From assembly GCA_033762715.1 (NCBI GenBank), contig JANRLL010000016.1:232791-296790 (forward strand): a stretch of DNA of 64,000 nt, in the 5' to 3' direction. Numbering within the stretch: the stretch's first letter is position 1; each line of letters opens with the position of its first letter. This DNA comes from JANRLL01 sp033762715 (GTDB lineage: Bacteria; Pseudomonadota; Alphaproteobacteria; Rickettsiales; SXRF01). Shown piece by piece: positions 51,856 to 60,573 of the stretch. The position numbers and the translations under genes are program-made. The notes under the pieces are model-generated. The model saw nothing but the letters and a program-made list of their open reading frames with translations. It made no database searches and was not told the DNA's origin.

Positions 51856-52122
51856 ATGCTTTATTTAACTAGAAAAGTTGGCGAATCCATTATTATTAAC
51901 AACAACATCGAGTTAACCGTTGTTGAGGTTCGCGGCCGCACAGTAAAACTAGGCTTTTTATTCCCTAAAGAAGCCACCATTCTACGCAAAGAATTGCATG
52001 ATAAGATTCTGGCACAGAACCTAGAAGCAGCTAACTTTGGCCAAGATGAGCTTTTAGATGTAGAATTCGATATAACGAAATCTCCTTCCGAAAAGGATGA
52101 TGATAATCGTGGCAACCGCTGA
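51856..52122 (+). CDS. csrA: Carbon storage regulator CsrA
   Basis: 88-residue RNA-binding regulator, a little longer than the usual 60-75. The N-terminus MLYLTRKVGESIIINNNIEL and LGFLFPKEATILRKELHDKI follow the family pattern, including the first-strand L-TR-VGE and the R(K)EL of the second RNA-binding face. It probably represses translation of flagellar or other mRNAs. It lies divergent from flgB and overlaps the FlhB-tail gene by 26 bases. The acidic C-terminal tail (KSPSEKDDDNRGNR) is unusual. Confidence 0.92.
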   Translation: MLYLTRKVGESIIINNNIELTVVEVRGRTVKLGFLFPKEATILRKELHDKILAQNLEAANFGQDELLDVEFDITKSPSEKDDDNRGNR

Positions 52123-52405
52123 CAATAAACCTTTCGATGTGGATAAATTGGCTGTGGCGTTATCGTATGAACGCCAAACAGACCAGGCACCTAAGGTCGC
52201 AGCCAAAGGCAAAGGCTTCATGGCCGAGCAGATTATTGAGCTTGCTCGTGAGCACGGCATTGAAATTCGTGAAGATCGTGATTTGGTGACGTTGCTGTCC
52301 AAAGTGGATATTGGTACACCCATTCCCATGGAAGCCTATGCAGCGGTGGCAGAAATCCTATCTTATATCTACCGTGTGAATGGTCAGATGAAAGGAAACC
52401 CATGA
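52097..52405 (+). CDS. FlhB C-terminal-domain-like protein
   Basis: 102 residues similar to the cytoplasmic tail of FlhB/YscU (FhlB type): AVALSYERQTDQAPKVAAKG, MAEQIIELAREHGIEIREDR, then PIPMEAYAAVAEILSYIYRV. It lacks the NPTH cleavage motif and the membrane domain. Such stand-alone paralogues are known next to flagellar genes and can substitute for the tail of FlhB. Start is uncertain among ATG 52097, ATG 52100 and GTG 52109; the AAAGGA just upstream lies inside csrA. Confidence 0.88.
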   Translation: MMIIVATADNKPFDVDKLAVALSYERQTDQAPKVAAKGKGFMAEQIIELAREHGIEIREDRDLVTLLSKVDIGTPIPMEAYAAVAEILSYIYRVNGQMKGNP

Positions 52406-52743
52406 GTCAGTATAGCCCTGATGATTTACTCAATGCGATCGCGCAGTTTATCGAAGAAAGCCGTGTGCACATAGAGCAGGGCGCGTATACCGAACTATCG
52501 GGTCTCGAGGATCATGTGCGCACTTTATGCGAGGCGGTGATGACGTTGTCGCAGGAAGAACGTGATCACTATAGCGAACGTCTAAAATTCTTGTTTGATG
52601 AATTGACGCTGCTTGGCAATGTGCTGGTGCATAAACGCGATGAGCTAAATGACCAAATGAAAGAGTTGAGCAGTCATAAAAAAGCGAATATTGCTTATAA
52701 AGTTGCCGATGCGAGCGACAAAAAAAAGAATGAGACGAATTAA
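52402..52743 (+). CDS. Small helical protein in the flagellar cluster
   Basis: 113 residues, predicted mostly helical, acidic in the middle and Lys-rich at the end (VADASDKKKNETN). There are no membrane segments. ATGA overlap with the FlhB-tail gene and TAATG overlap with fliO put it firmly in the flagellar operon. It resembles in size and style the small export chaperones (FliT/FlgN type), but no diagnostic motif is visible, so that is only a suggestion. Confidence 0.65.
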   Translation: MSQYSPDDLLNAIAQFIEESRVHIEQGAYTELSGLEDHVRTLCEAVMTLSQEERDHYSERLKFLFDELTLLGNVLVHKRDELNDQMKELSSHKKANIAYKVADASDKKKNETN

Positions 52744-53021
52744 TGGATGAGGTCGATATTATACGGTTTACGCTAGCCTTCGTGCTGGTTATCTGTCTGA
52801 TTGCGCTGCTGGGTGTAATTTTGCGCATATGTAAAAAGAGCCAAATGTCTAGGCCTGGCAAACGCCTTCATATCGTTGAAGTGCAGTCAATTGATTCAAG
52901 GCGTAAATTGGTGCTGATCCGTCGCGATCAGGTTGAGCATGTGATGTTGCTTGCTGACGGTCGCGAGATGCTGATTGAATCGAATATTCCAATGGCCAAC
53001 GCCGAGAAGGCATCTGCATGA
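52743..53021 (+). CDS. fliO: FliO-like flagellar biosynthesis protein
   Basis: 92 residues with one N-terminal membrane helix (IRFTLAFVLVICLIALLGVI) and a short basic cytoplasmic domain, LHIVEVQSIDSRRKLVLIRR then DQVEHVMLLADGREMLIES, the FliO pattern of a strand ending in L-DG. It overlaps fliP by four bases. FliO helps FliP assemble the export gate core. Confidence 0.85.
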   Translation: MDEVDIIRFTLAFVLVICLIALLGVILRICKKSQMSRPGKRLHIVEVQSIDSRRKLVLIRRDQVEHVMLLADGREMLIESNIPMANAEKASA

Positions 53022-53761
53022 AGAAATGGCTTTATGTGCTTGCTTTGGCTGCACTGGCGACTAGCTTTCATATTGATCCTACCTACGCACAATCCATGAC
53101 GGTTGATCTGGGTAAAACCACCAGTGGTGAGGCCACCGGACGTATTATCCAATTGGTTGTATTGCTGACAGTGATTTCGCTGGCGCCATCCATCCTTGTG
53201 ATGACGACCTCCTTTATGCGCATCATTATCGTGCTGTCTTTCTTGCGCAGCGCATTAGGTTTGCAACAAACACCACCTAACCAAGTCCTCATATCGCTTG
53301 CGCTGTTTCTCACTGCCTTCATCATGGCCCCTGTATTTGAACGCGCTTATGACGATGGTGTGCGTCCATTGATGGAAGATCAGATCACCGAGGAGCAGGC
53401 GCTTGAGCGGGTAGGTTTGCCATTCCATGAATTTATGATGCAGCACGTACGTGACAAAGATCTGCAGCTGTTTGTGGGGATGTCGAAACTTACTATCGAA
53501 AAACCAGAAGACACGCCATTTCGTGTATTGGTTCCGGCATATATGATTAGCGAGCTTAAGCGCGCTTTTGAAATTGGCTTCCTGATTTTCATACCGTTTA
53601 TCATTATCGATATGTTGGTTGCGTCTATATTGATGGCGATGGGTATGATGATGTTACCACCGGTAATGATCTCACTGCCATTCAAGCTCATCTTCTTCGT
53701 GCTGGTAGATGGCTGGTATATGGTCTGCGGAAGTCTTGTTAAAAGCTTTGGGACCATCTAG
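53018..53761 (+). CDS. fliP: Flagellar export apparatus protein FliP
   Basis: 247 residues. The signal peptide (KKWLYVLALAALATSFHI) is followed by four membrane helices. The family blocks are TTSFMRIIIVLSFLRSALGL, PPNQVLISLALFLTAFIMAP, RVLVPAYMISELKRAFEIGF and IPFIIIDMLVASILMAMGMM. FliP forms the core of the flagellar export gate with FliQ and FliR. The stop overlaps the GTG start of the next small membrane protein by one base. Confidence 0.98.
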   Translation: MKKWLYVLALAALATSFHIDPTYAQSMTVDLGKTTSGEATGRIIQLVVLLTVISLAPSILVMTTSFMRIIIVLSFLRSALGLQQTPPNQVLISLALFLTAFIMAPVFERAYDDGVRPLMEDQITEEQALERVGLPFHEFMMQHVRDKDLQLFVGMSKLTIEKPEDTPFRVLVPAYMISELKRAFEIGFLIFIPFIIIDMLVASILMAMGMMMLPPVMISLPFKLIFFVLVDGWYMVCGSLVKSFGTI

Positions 53762-53997
53762 TGGAAGTAGTAGGCACCATATTAGGCGGCATTTTTATCG
53801 CCTTGCTCATCACCGCAGCCCTTACCTTTGGCTTTACCATGGTGCTCATCATTATCATTGCTTCGGGCATTTTGGCTTTCATGGCTATTGCGCGGGAAGG
53901 GTTCAGGCGGTGGCTTTTTGTGCGTACATCGAATAAAGACGTACAGGAAAAGCCCAAAACGGTGATTGATGCCGAGTACGAAGACATCACTAAATAG
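53761..53997 (+). CDS. Small membrane protein downstream of fliP
   Basis: 78 residues starting at a GTG that overlaps the fliP stop (TAGTG). It has two close hydrophobic helices (residues 5-25 and 25-45) and a polar tail with KTVIDAEYEDITK, a short motif also seen at the end of small inner-membrane proteins. Likely coupled to fliP; function unknown. Confidence 0.6.
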   Translation: MEVVGTILGGIFIALLITAALTFGFTMVLIIIIASGILAFMAIAREGFRRWLFVRTSNKDVQEKPKTVIDAEYEDITK

Positions 53998-54127
53998 ACA
54001 AAAATATCCATAATATACTGTTATTTAATATAAAACTAACTGTAACCAATTCTTAACTTTTGGTTAATGCGGTTTTGTGAGACTATCACTGCACTGTTTC
54101 CTATGTAACTTTGAAAGGATAGCCGGC

Positions 54128-55030
54128 ATGTCTGAACTACAACCCACCACCGAAGATCTCATAGATTTTATTAAAGTGGCCCATGCGGGGCAAATTGATA
54201 AAGGCGCAGGTAAACCTTATTGGGAACATCCTGTTGCGGTGATGAATGAGTTACCTGATTTTGCTTCACCGGAACTTAAAGCAGCAGCCTTACTGCATGA
54301 TGTGAAAGAAGATACAGCCTTCGTTACGGTGCAAGAAGAAGGGGAAGCGGTACGTTTAGCATTTAACGAGGAACAATTTGCAAAGCTAAAAGAGACTATG
54401 CGTAATGCCAAGCGTCCAACGGAGATTCAGTTGGCTAGGGAGCGTAAAGAACTAAATCCAGAAAATACGCCACCTATCTTACAATCACCTGTTATTAGCC
54501 AGCACACGCTGAAAATTGTGGATGGTGTAACTAATGAAGAGTTTGTTGCTCCTCCCTTTACTCCACCTGAAGGTGTAACTGATCCAGAAGAAATCAAAAA
54601 ATTAGCTAAGAAAACGGAAGCAAAGCTGAAATTAGCGCATTACCAAGACCATATTATTGAACTGGCAAATACACGCCCTGATGACGCTGAAGAGCTGCGT
54701 TTGGCCGAAGATCGTGTACTGCTCAAATTTGCTGATATGTCGCAGAATTTGAATAAAGATCGTGTGTTGGCGCTGACTGACTTGGATCAGGCTACCAAAT
54801 TTGCTAATAAATATGAAAAACCGATCCAAGCACTTATTGAACGCGCCAAAGAGATTGCTGAGAAAAACGGCTATGAGCTTAATGCCGAACTAGTGGTTGA
54901 AGATTTGGGTGAGGGTAAGAAACGCGCTTATCTGGCGGAAACTCCACATTGGGAGAAGAAGCAAAAATTTGCTGCTGTTGAGGAAGCCAAGCCTGAACGT
55001 AGATGGGCTCAAGGAGCTGGCGGCGGATAA
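54128..55030 (+). CDS. SpoT/MESH-like HD-domain protein
   Basis: 300-residue soluble protein. The N-terminal HD region has FIKVAHAGQIDKGAGKPYWE, HPVAVM and AALLHDVKEDTAF, the pattern of SpoT- and MESH1-type (p)ppGpp hydrolases. The middle has LAEDRVLLKFADMSQNLNKD, corresponding to the later Asp of the site. There is no synthetase domain, TGS or ACT. A small-alarmone hydrolase or other nucleotide phosphohydrolase is likely. The start at 54128 has AAAGGA ahead; an upstream in-frame ATG is rejected. A 70-residue insertion (about 90-160) splits the HD elements. Confidence 0.75.
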   Translation: MSELQPTTEDLIDFIKVAHAGQIDKGAGKPYWEHPVAVMNELPDFASPELKAAALLHDVKEDTAFVTVQEEGEAVRLAFNEEQFAKLKETMRNAKRPTEIQLARERKELNPENTPPILQSPVISQHTLKIVDGVTNEEFVAPPFTPPEGVTDPEEIKKLAKKTEAKLKLAHYQDHIIELANTRPDDAEELRLAEDRVLLKFADMSQNLNKDRVLALTDLDQATKFANKYEKPIQALIERAKEIAEKNGYELNAELVVEDLGEGKKRAYLAETPHWEKKQKFAAVEEAKPERRWAQGAGGG

Positions 55031-55048
55031 GAATTATTATATCGCAAG

Positions 55049-55080
55049 AAAAAACGGCCTGGGAAACTAGGCCGTTTTTT
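55049..55080. terminator. Bidirectional Rho-independent terminator
   Basis: A 12-base arm (AAAAAACGGCCT, 55049-55060) pairs with AGGCCGTTTTTT (55069-55080) around an 8-base loop. The stem has A and T runs on both sides, so it ends both the HD gene and the convergent acylphosphatase transcript. Confidence 0.92.
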
Positions 55081-55082
55081 TA

Positions 55083-55364
55083 TTACAGAATGGTTTCGAG
55101 TGTGACGAAACCACTATTTTCGATAGGTTGCGTCCATTCCTTTACCTTCGTATGCTGAACTTTGGCAAGCAATGGGCCTTTTTTGCATTTGGCGACCATT
55201 TTATTAACTGCTTCATCTTCACCGCTGAAAACTGCTTCTACATAGCCATCTACACGATTACGCACCCAGCCATTCAGCGATAAGGCTTGTGCTTGTCCCA
55301 TGCACCATGAGCGATAGCCGACGCGCTGCACCTTGCCAGTTACTATAACATGTACTGATTTCAT
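55083..55364 (-). CDS. acyP: Acylphosphatase
   Basis: 93-residue enzyme that hydrolyses acyl phosphates. The phosphate-binding signature GKVQRVGYRSW includes the catalytic Arg, and NGWVRNRVDGYVEAVFSG includes the catalytic Asn. Normal length. The stop is 2 bases from the terminator, and the ATG overlaps the stop of the upstream nnr gene by one base. Confidence 0.97.
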   Translation of the reverse strand: MKSVHVIVTGKVQRVGYRSWCMGQAQALSLNGWVRNRVDGYVEAVFSGEDEAVNKMVAKCKKGPLLAKVQHTKVKEWTQPIENSGFVTLETIL

Positions 55365-56827
55365 TAGTAGAGGTCCTTGATTGCTTTCGGTAAATAACTG
55401 GGGATGTCTTCGGCAATGAGGCCAGGGCCAAAATGTGATGCCGCTCGGCTATGCAGCCACACGCCGGCGCAGGCCGCTTCAAACGCGGGCATGGATTGCG
55501 CCAGTAAGCCAGTAATAATACCAGCCAGCACGTCACCGCTACCAGCCGTTGCAAGCCAAACCGGCGCTTCGGCATTAATGGCTACACGGCCATCGGGTGA
55601 GGCAATAATGGTATCGTTGCCTTTCAGGACAATCACGCTACCGCTTTCTTTAGCAGCTGCTTGTGCACGCTGGATGCGTGATCCTTCATGTTTAAATAGA
55701 CGAGTAAATTCACCCTCATGTGGTGTAAGCACGGTAGGACCTTTAATCGCATCGAATAAAATTTTGGCACCATTTTTGAAAGCGCTTAAACCATCCGCAT
55801 CAATAACGCAGGGTTTCTTATATTTGAGCAGTTGCACAACACGTTCGCGCGTTTTCTCGGTTGCGCCAGCGCCAGGGCCGATGCAAAAGGCGCGCACATG
55901 TTCATCACCCAACCAGCTATCCAGCTCTTGATCGGATTGATAGGGTTTAGTCATGATTGCCGTTAAGGTCAGAGCATAAGCCGGTATGGTATCGGGTTCA
56001 CAGGCAACGCTCACCAGGCCTGCGCCTGCGCGCAAGGCACCTTGTGCACATAAGCGTGATGCGCCGATTGATGCTAAGGGAGCGCCGATAATGAAGGCAT
56101 GTCCGCGTGAATATTTATGGCTGTTTGCGGTAGGGAAGGGATAGTGCTCGCGCCATAATGCAGGGATATTAAGCCAGTAATCGGGTGTGATGTCGTCACC
56201 GCTAATGCCAATATCAAAAACATGAAGCTGGCCTGCATATTCTTTTCCAGGCAGCAACACATGGCCCATTTTAGGGCGTACGAAACTCACCGTATGCGCT
56301 GCGCGAATGGCAACGCCTTTGATAGCGCCTGTGGTGGAATCCACACCGCTGGCAATGTCAACGGCTACAACCGGTAGCTTGCTGTTGTTGATATGAGCGA
56401 CCAGCTCTTTATCCGCAGCTTTTAGGTCGCGCGATAAGCCTGTTCCATATAATGCATCGACAATCAGTGATTTGCCGTCCAGCAGCTCTGGATCAAAAAT
56501 ATAAGTTTTACCGCCGGCTTGTTCCCACAGCCCGCGCATATGTACGGCGTCTTCTTTCATATCACCATTATCGCCATGCAAGCACACGGTAACGGGCCAG
56601 CCTCGATCGGCTAGCAATCTTGCTACAGCAAAACCGTCACCACCATTATTGCCGATACCGCATAGGATTAAGGTTGTTTGGATAGGATAGCATTCACAGA
56701 TAACATCGGTAACGGCGCGACCAGCTTTCTCCATCAGTTCTAAGCTTGGAATGCCATTTTTGATAGCCGCTTGGTCAGCTGCTTGTGATTGGCTTGCATT
56801 TAATAAAGCGGCGGGATGTAAGCTCAT
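55364..56827 (-). CDS. nnr: Bifunctional NAD(P)H-hydrate epimerase / ADP-dependent dehydratase
   Basis: 487 residues repairing damaged NADHX and NADPHX. The N-terminal YjeF_N epimerase domain (to about 215) shows ILCGIGNNGGDGFAVARLLA and VDALYGTGLSRD. The C-terminal carbohydrate-kinase-like dehydratase domain has IIGAPLASIGASRLCAQGAL, the Gly-rich IGPGAGATEKTRE, VIDADGLSAF, LTPHEGEFTRLF and ATAGSGDVLAGIITGLLAQS. Both active sites look complete. It is between the phosphotyrosine phosphatase and acylphosphatase genes on the same strand. Confidence 0.96.
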   Translation of the reverse strand: MSLHPAALLNASQSQAADQAAIKNGIPSLELMEKAGRAVTDVICECYPIQTTLILCGIGNNGGDGFAVARLLADRGWPVTVCLHGDNGDMKEDAVHMRGLWEQAGGKTYIFDPELLDGKSLIVDALYGTGLSRDLKAADKELVAHINNSKLPVVAVDIASGVDSTTGAIKGVAIRAAHTVSFVRPKMGHVLLPGKEYAGQLHVFDIGISGDDITPDYWLNIPALWREHYPFPTANSHKYSRGHAFIIGAPLASIGASRLCAQGALRAGAGLVSVACEPDTIPAYALTLTAIMTKPYQSDQELDSWLGDEHVRAFCIGPGAGATEKTRERVVQLLKYKKPCVIDADGLSAFKNGAKILFDAIKGPTVLTPHEGEFTRLFKHEGSRIQRAQAAAKESGSVIVLKGNDTIIASPDGRVAINAEAPVWLATAGSGDVLAGIITGLLAQSMPAFEAACAGVWLHSRAASHFGPGLIAEDIPSYLPKAIKDLY

Positions 56828-56835
56828 AGCAAATC

Positions 56836-57294
56836 CTATTGTTCCCCCAATTTTTCGAGAAGAAGATCACATCCGGCTTCAATCAGGTCAAGTGTATATT
56901 CAAAATCTTTTTGGCTGCCGTAGTAAGGATCAGGCACGTCTTGCTCACCCATACCAACATAGCTGAGAAACAGTGCTACATTTGCCTTTTTGTTGCGGGG
57001 AGCAATGGAGCGCAAGGATTCTACATGGCATCGGTCCAGCCCCAGTATTAGATCAAATTGATTAAAATCGATATCTTTTACCTGACGGGCCCGCAGATAC
57101 CCAATATCATAACCGCGTTTTTTGGCCGTATTGATAGAGCGAGAATCAGGCGCCTCACCAACGTGATAGTCATGGGTTCCAGCCGAATCAATGGTGACAT
57201 GCCCAAGCCCTGCTTTCTCAAGCTTGTGTCGCATAATGCCATCAGCGCTGGGCGAACGGCATATATTTCCAGTGCATACGAAGAGAATATTCAT
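56836..57294 (-). CDS. Low-molecular-weight protein-tyrosine phosphatase
   Basis: 152 residues. The CX5R active site is VCTGNICRSPSADGI near the N-terminus, with the general acid Asp in DVPDPYYGSQKDF near the C-terminus. It should remove phosphate from tyrosine, or from low-molecular-weight phosphoesters or arginine as in some relatives. It is divergent from the Rrf2 regulator; the operator at 57349-57373 lies 55 bases from its start. Confidence 0.95.
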   Translation of the reverse strand: MNILFVCTGNICRSPSADGIMRHKLEKAGLGHVTIDSAGTHDYHVGEAPDSRSINTAKKRGYDIGYLRARQVKDIDFNQFDLILGLDRCHVESLRSIAPRNKKANVALFLSYVGMGEQDVPDPYYGSQKDFEYTLDLIEAGCDLLLEKLGEQ

Positions 57295-57348
57295 AGGTGG
57301 TATAACTACCTTTGTTATTGAAATTATGCAATTATTTTATGTGAAATG

Positions 57349-57373
57349 AATTCCTATTGACTTAATAGGAATT
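57349..57373. promoter_or_regulatory. Rrf2-type operator overlapping a -35 promoter element
   Basis: A perfect 25-bp dyad: AATTCCTATT (57349-57358), 5 bases, AATAGGAATT (57364-57373). A TTGACT -35 element (57357-57362) lies inside it, with TACTAA as -10 (57380-57385) at 17-base spacing, about 35 bases before the Rrf2 gene. The AATTCC/GGAATT ends recall sites of CymR-like sulfur regulators. Binding here would block transcription of the regulator's own gene, and perhaps of the divergent phosphatase. Confidence 0.7.
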
Positions 57374-57418
57374 AAACTCTACTAAAATTATAGAATTAAC
57401 AGCTATGGGACAACGCCG

Positions 57419-57850
57419 ATGCTCTCCATGAAAGCGAAATATGCTATCCGCGCACTGATGGTGCTTGGTGGCAATGAAGGAAAAATGATGCAAAGCAAAG
57501 CTATTGCAAAAGATGCTGATGCACCACTTAAGTTTTTGGAGGCGATATTGCTCGACCTTAAAAACCATGGGTTGGTTGCCAGCAAACGCGGCATCTTTGG
57601 CGGCTATTTCCTCGCCCGTTCGGCAAAGGACATTATGGTTGGCGATGTGGTGCGCCACATTGATGGCATGCTTGCTCCTATTCGCTGCGCCAGCGTGAAT
57701 AACTACGAAAAATGTGAAGATTGCGTAGATGAGCATAATTGTACCATCCGGCATGTGATGATCGAGGTACGCAATGCGATCTCCGACGTATTGGATCGTA
57801 AAACATTGGCCGACATGGTCAGGACCAAAAAACTGGGCAAATTAGTATAA
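57419..57850 (+). CDS. Rrf2-family transcriptional regulator
   Basis: 143-residue winged-helix regulator. It has the N-terminal MKAKYAIRALMVLGGNEGKM, recognition helix region IAKDADAPLKFLEAILLDLK, wing GLVASKRGIFGGYFLARS, and the usual Cys cluster: IRCASVNNYEKCEDCVDEHN and a further Cys. These may hold an Fe-S cluster or sense thiols. Its genes downstream (DUF2292, porin, sulfate-binding protein) suggest a sulfur-supply regulator like CymR; that is inference. GGGA lies 8 bases ahead of the start. Confidence 0.9.
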   Translation: MLSMKAKYAIRALMVLGGNEGKMMQSKAIAKDADAPLKFLEAILLDLKNHGLVASKRGIFGGYFLARSAKDIMVGDVVRHIDGMLAPIRCASVNNYEKCEDCVDEHNCTIRHVMIEVRNAISDVLDRKTLADMVRTKKLGKLV

Positions 57851-57864
57851 CAGCGGGAGGAACG

Positions 57865-58023
57865 ATGAGTAGGGATAATAATCCAGTTGAACAGCACGTG
57901 CTCGAAGCTATTCGTAGCCTTAAATATGGTGCCGTTGAAATCCAGGTGCATGATTCTCGTATTGTGCAGGTAGAGAAAACCGAAAAAACGCGATTTGATA
58001 TTTCGCGCCAAGATAAACAATAA
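57865..58023 (+). CDS. DUF2292 (YezD-like) small protein
   Basis: 52-residue protein with the family core VLEAIRSLKYGAVEIQVHDS then RIVQVEKTEKTRFD. A strong GGGAGG precedes the ATG. DUF2292 proteins commonly occur with sulfate or sulfonate uptake and cysteine synthesis genes, and here one sits between the Rrf2 regulator and the porin and sulfate-binding genes. Biochemical function unknown. Confidence 0.85.
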   Translation: MSRDNNPVEQHVLEAIRSLKYGAVEIQVHDSRIVQVEKTEKTRFDISRQDKQ

Positions 58024-58033
58024 GGATAACATC

Positions 58034-59488
58034 ATGAGACATTTATTGCTGACAACAGCTATTAGTGTGTTGCTTGTTTCCAGTCCTGCCTTCGCTGAAA
58101 CTGAGGTGGAGTTACTGCGTAAACAGGTCAAATTGCTGGAAGCGCGATTGGACCAAATAGAAAAACAACAGAAATCAGTACCGGCTTCGTCGGCTCCAGC
58201 GCCTAGAGCATCTTCTGGCAGCGCTATTGAACAACGTGTAGCGGTTGTTGAGCGCAAGCAGGAAGTTGCAGATGATGCGGCTAAAGCAGCAGCAGAGAAA
58301 ACACCTACGGTTGAAGTGGGTAGCAAAGGTTTTGCAATTACATCACCCGACAAGCAATATTCCGTGCGTATGCGCGCCTATGCTCAGGTGGACAACCGCA
58401 CGTTTCTGGATAACAGCAACACCAGCAACGTCGATACCTTCTTAATCCGCTCAGCCCGTCCGGTCATTGATGCAAAACTGACCGATTATTTTGCGGGTCG
58501 TTTAATGCTTGATTTTGGCGGCGGCACTTCGCGTCTGCTGGATGCGTATTTTGACTTTAAACCAGTGCCTGATTCAAAACTCTTTACCTTGCGTGCGGGT
58601 AAACTGAAATCACCGTTGGGGTTGGAGCGTTGGCAGTCTGAGCAAGAAATTCTCTTCGTTGAGCGTGGTATGGCAACCAACTTAGTGCCGTTCCGTGAAA
58701 CGGGTGTCATGGCTTATGGCGACATTATTCCCGATCAATTGGAATATCAGCTGATGCTGGCCAATGGTGCGGTGGATTTAGGTGATAACAATACCGATGT
58801 GGATGATAATAAAGAATTGGTTGGCCGTGTGTTTGCTCATCCGCTGCGTTGGTCGATTCTTGAGTGGGCGAGGGGACTCGGCGTGGGTGTTGCCGGTAGC
58901 TATGGCGACCGTGGTGGCTCCACCACGACCCCCAACTTGATGGATGGATACCGCACGCCTGGTCAGGCACGCTTCTTTACCTATCGTAGTGGTGGTACGG
59001 CTGCGTATGCAGATGGAACGCAATGGCGCATCAACCCACAAGCCTATTATTATAATGGGCCCTTCAGCTTGTTAGGTGAATATGTCGTAACTGGTCAGGA
59101 TATCACACGTACCGGCACTACCGATACCCTTACCAATACTGCATGGTCTGCAATTGCAACCTATGTGCTTACCGGTGAAGATGCGAACTTTGATGGCGTA
59201 AAAGTAGTTAATGCATTTGCTCCGAGTAAAGGACAATGGGGTGCATTCGAGGTCTTGGGACGTGTAGGTCGCTTAGATGTGGATAGTGATGCATTCCCAC
59301 TCTTTGCCGATGATACCGTATCGGCAAGTCAGGCTAATGAGTATACAGCTGGTTTAACCTGGTACCTGAACAACTCGGTTAAAGTAAACTTCAACTATTC
59401 CTATACGACCTTTGAAGGCGGTGCGGCTGGTGGCACTGATCGCGAAGACGAGAAAGTATTGCTCACCAGAACACAATTTAGATTCTAA
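58034..59488 (+). CDS. OprO/OprP-type phosphate-selective porin
   Basis: 484-residue outer-membrane protein. It has a signal peptide ([20 protein letters not shown], cleavage after FA), an N-terminal coiled coil ([20 protein letters not shown]) typical of these trimeric porins, and a barrel beginning [14 protein letters not shown]. It contains [20 protein letters not shown] and [20 protein letters not shown], and ends in an F-terminal strand [10 protein letters not shown]. Given the operon, the substrate may be sulfate or another anion rather than phosphate. The start at 58034 follows AAGGA. Confidence 0.88.
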   Translation: MRHLLLTTAISVLLVSSPAFAETEVELLRKQVKLLEARLDQIEKQQKSVPASSAPAPRASSGSAIEQRVAVVERKQEVADDAAKAAAEKTPTVEVGSKGFAITSPDKQYSVRMRAYAQVDNRTFLDNSNTSNVDTFLIRSARPVIDAKLTDYFAGRLMLDFGGGTSRLLDAYFDFKPVPDSKLFTLRAGKLKSPLGLERWQSEQEILFVERGMATNLVPFRETGVMAYGDIIPDQLEYQLMLANGAVDLGDNNTDVDDNKELVGRVFAHPLRWSILEWARGLGVGVAGSYGDRGGSTTTPNLMDGYRTPGQARFFTYRSGGTAAYADGTQWRINPQAYYYNGPFSLLGEYVVTGQDITRTGTTDTLTNTAWSAIATYVLTGEDANFDGVKVVNAFAPSKGQWGAFEVLGRVGRLDVDSDAFPLFADDTVSASQANEYTAGLTWYLNNSVKVNFNYSYTTFEGGAAGGTDREDEKVLLTRTQFRF

Positions 59489-59502
59489 GAAAGGATAAGC
59501 AT

Positions 59503-60498
59503 ATGAAAAAACTGTTATGGTTAACCGTAGCACTTACAGCACTTACCACATCGGCTCGTGCAGCAGAAACTATCGAATTGCTAAACGTATCGTATGATCC
59601 TACGCGTGAATTGTATGATGAGATTAACCCCTTATTCGTTCAAGATTGGAAAACAAAAACAGGGCAGGATATCAAAATCACCCAATCGCATGGCGGGTCA
59701 GGCAAACAAGCCCGCTCCATTATTGATGGATTGAAGGCAGACGTAGCTACGCTTGCCTTGGCATATGATATCGATGTGATCGCTGAAAAAGGCAAATTAT
59801 TGCCTGATAACTGGCAAGCCAAACTGCCACATAACAGTTCACCTTACACTTCTACGATTGTGTTCTTGGTGAAAAAAGGCAATCCAAAAAACATCAAAGA
59901 CTGGGATGATTTGGTGCGCGAAGGCGTGCAGGTGATTACGCCTAATCCAAAAACATCAGGTGGTGCACGTTGGAATTATTTGGCAGCCTGGGGTTTTGCC
60001 AAAGAGAAATTCAATGGCGATGAAGCCAAGATTAAAGAATTTATCGGTAAACTCTTTAAAAACGTACCCATTCTCGATACCGGTGCGCGTGGTTCTACCA
60101 TTACTTTCGTACAGCGCGGGATTGGTGACGTGTTTATCAGCTGGGAAAACGAAGCGTTCTTAGCCAAGCAAGAATTCGGCAAAGGTGCATTTGAAATCGT
60201 GGCGCCATCTGTAAGTATTTTGGCTGAACCACCGGTAGCGGTTGTTGAGAAAAATACGGCCGCAAAAGGCACCACCGAAATTGCCAAAGCGTATCTAGAC
60301 TTTTTATATACGCCAGCTGCACAGGAAGTGATCGCTAAGCACTATTACCGTCCTATCGATGAAACGGTAAAAGCTAAATATGCTGATAAATTTCCAAATG
60401 TCAGATTGTTGAATATCAGTGATTTTGGTGGCTGGAAAGCAGCACAAAAACAACATTTTGACGATGGCGGCACCTTTGACGAGATCTATAAACGTTAA
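59503..60498 (+). CDS. sbp: Sulfate/thiosulfate-binding protein
   Basis: 331-residue periplasmic binding protein. The signal peptide [19 protein letters not shown] is followed by the family start [40 protein letters not shown] is the anion-binding region. [20 protein letters not shown] and [11 protein letters not shown] are conserved too. ABC permease and ATPase genes (cysT, cysW, cysA) are not downstream; the next gene is ogt after a 154-base gap. The binding protein must therefore pair with a transporter encoded elsewhere. Confidence 0.92.
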   Translation: MKKLLWLTVALTALTTSARAAETIELLNVSYDPTRELYDEINPLFVQDWKTKTGQDIKITQSHGGSGKQARSIIDGLKADVATLALAYDIDVIAEKGKLLPDNWQAKLPHNSSPYTSTIVFLVKKGNPKNIKDWDDLVREGVQVITPNPKTSGGARWNYLAAWGFAKEKFNGDEAKIKEFIGKLFKNVPILDTGARGSTITFVQRGIGDVFISWENEAFLAKQEFGKGAFEIVAPSVSILAEPPVAVVEKNTAAKGTTEIAKAYLDFLYTPAAQEVIAKHYYRPIDETVKAKYADKFPNVRLLNISDFGGWKAAQKQHFDDGGTFDEIYKR

Positions 60499-60573
60499 AT
60501 TAATTTTCATCGTGCACAAAAAACTGGCAAGAGCGTGTTTCGGATTTAGAGGCGGCCAGCGGCAAGCAGCATC

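Noticed and set aside
51840..51857. Tiny frame ATG TGT GGC TAA overlapping the csrA start
   Set aside because: Four codons without a ribosome site; probably chance, although it ends on the csrA ATG.
57703..58353. Minus-strand frame of about 216 codons over Rrf2, DUF2292 and porin genes
   Set aside because: It spans three well-supported plus-strand genes and their ribosome sites; its product is low-complexity and matches nothing.
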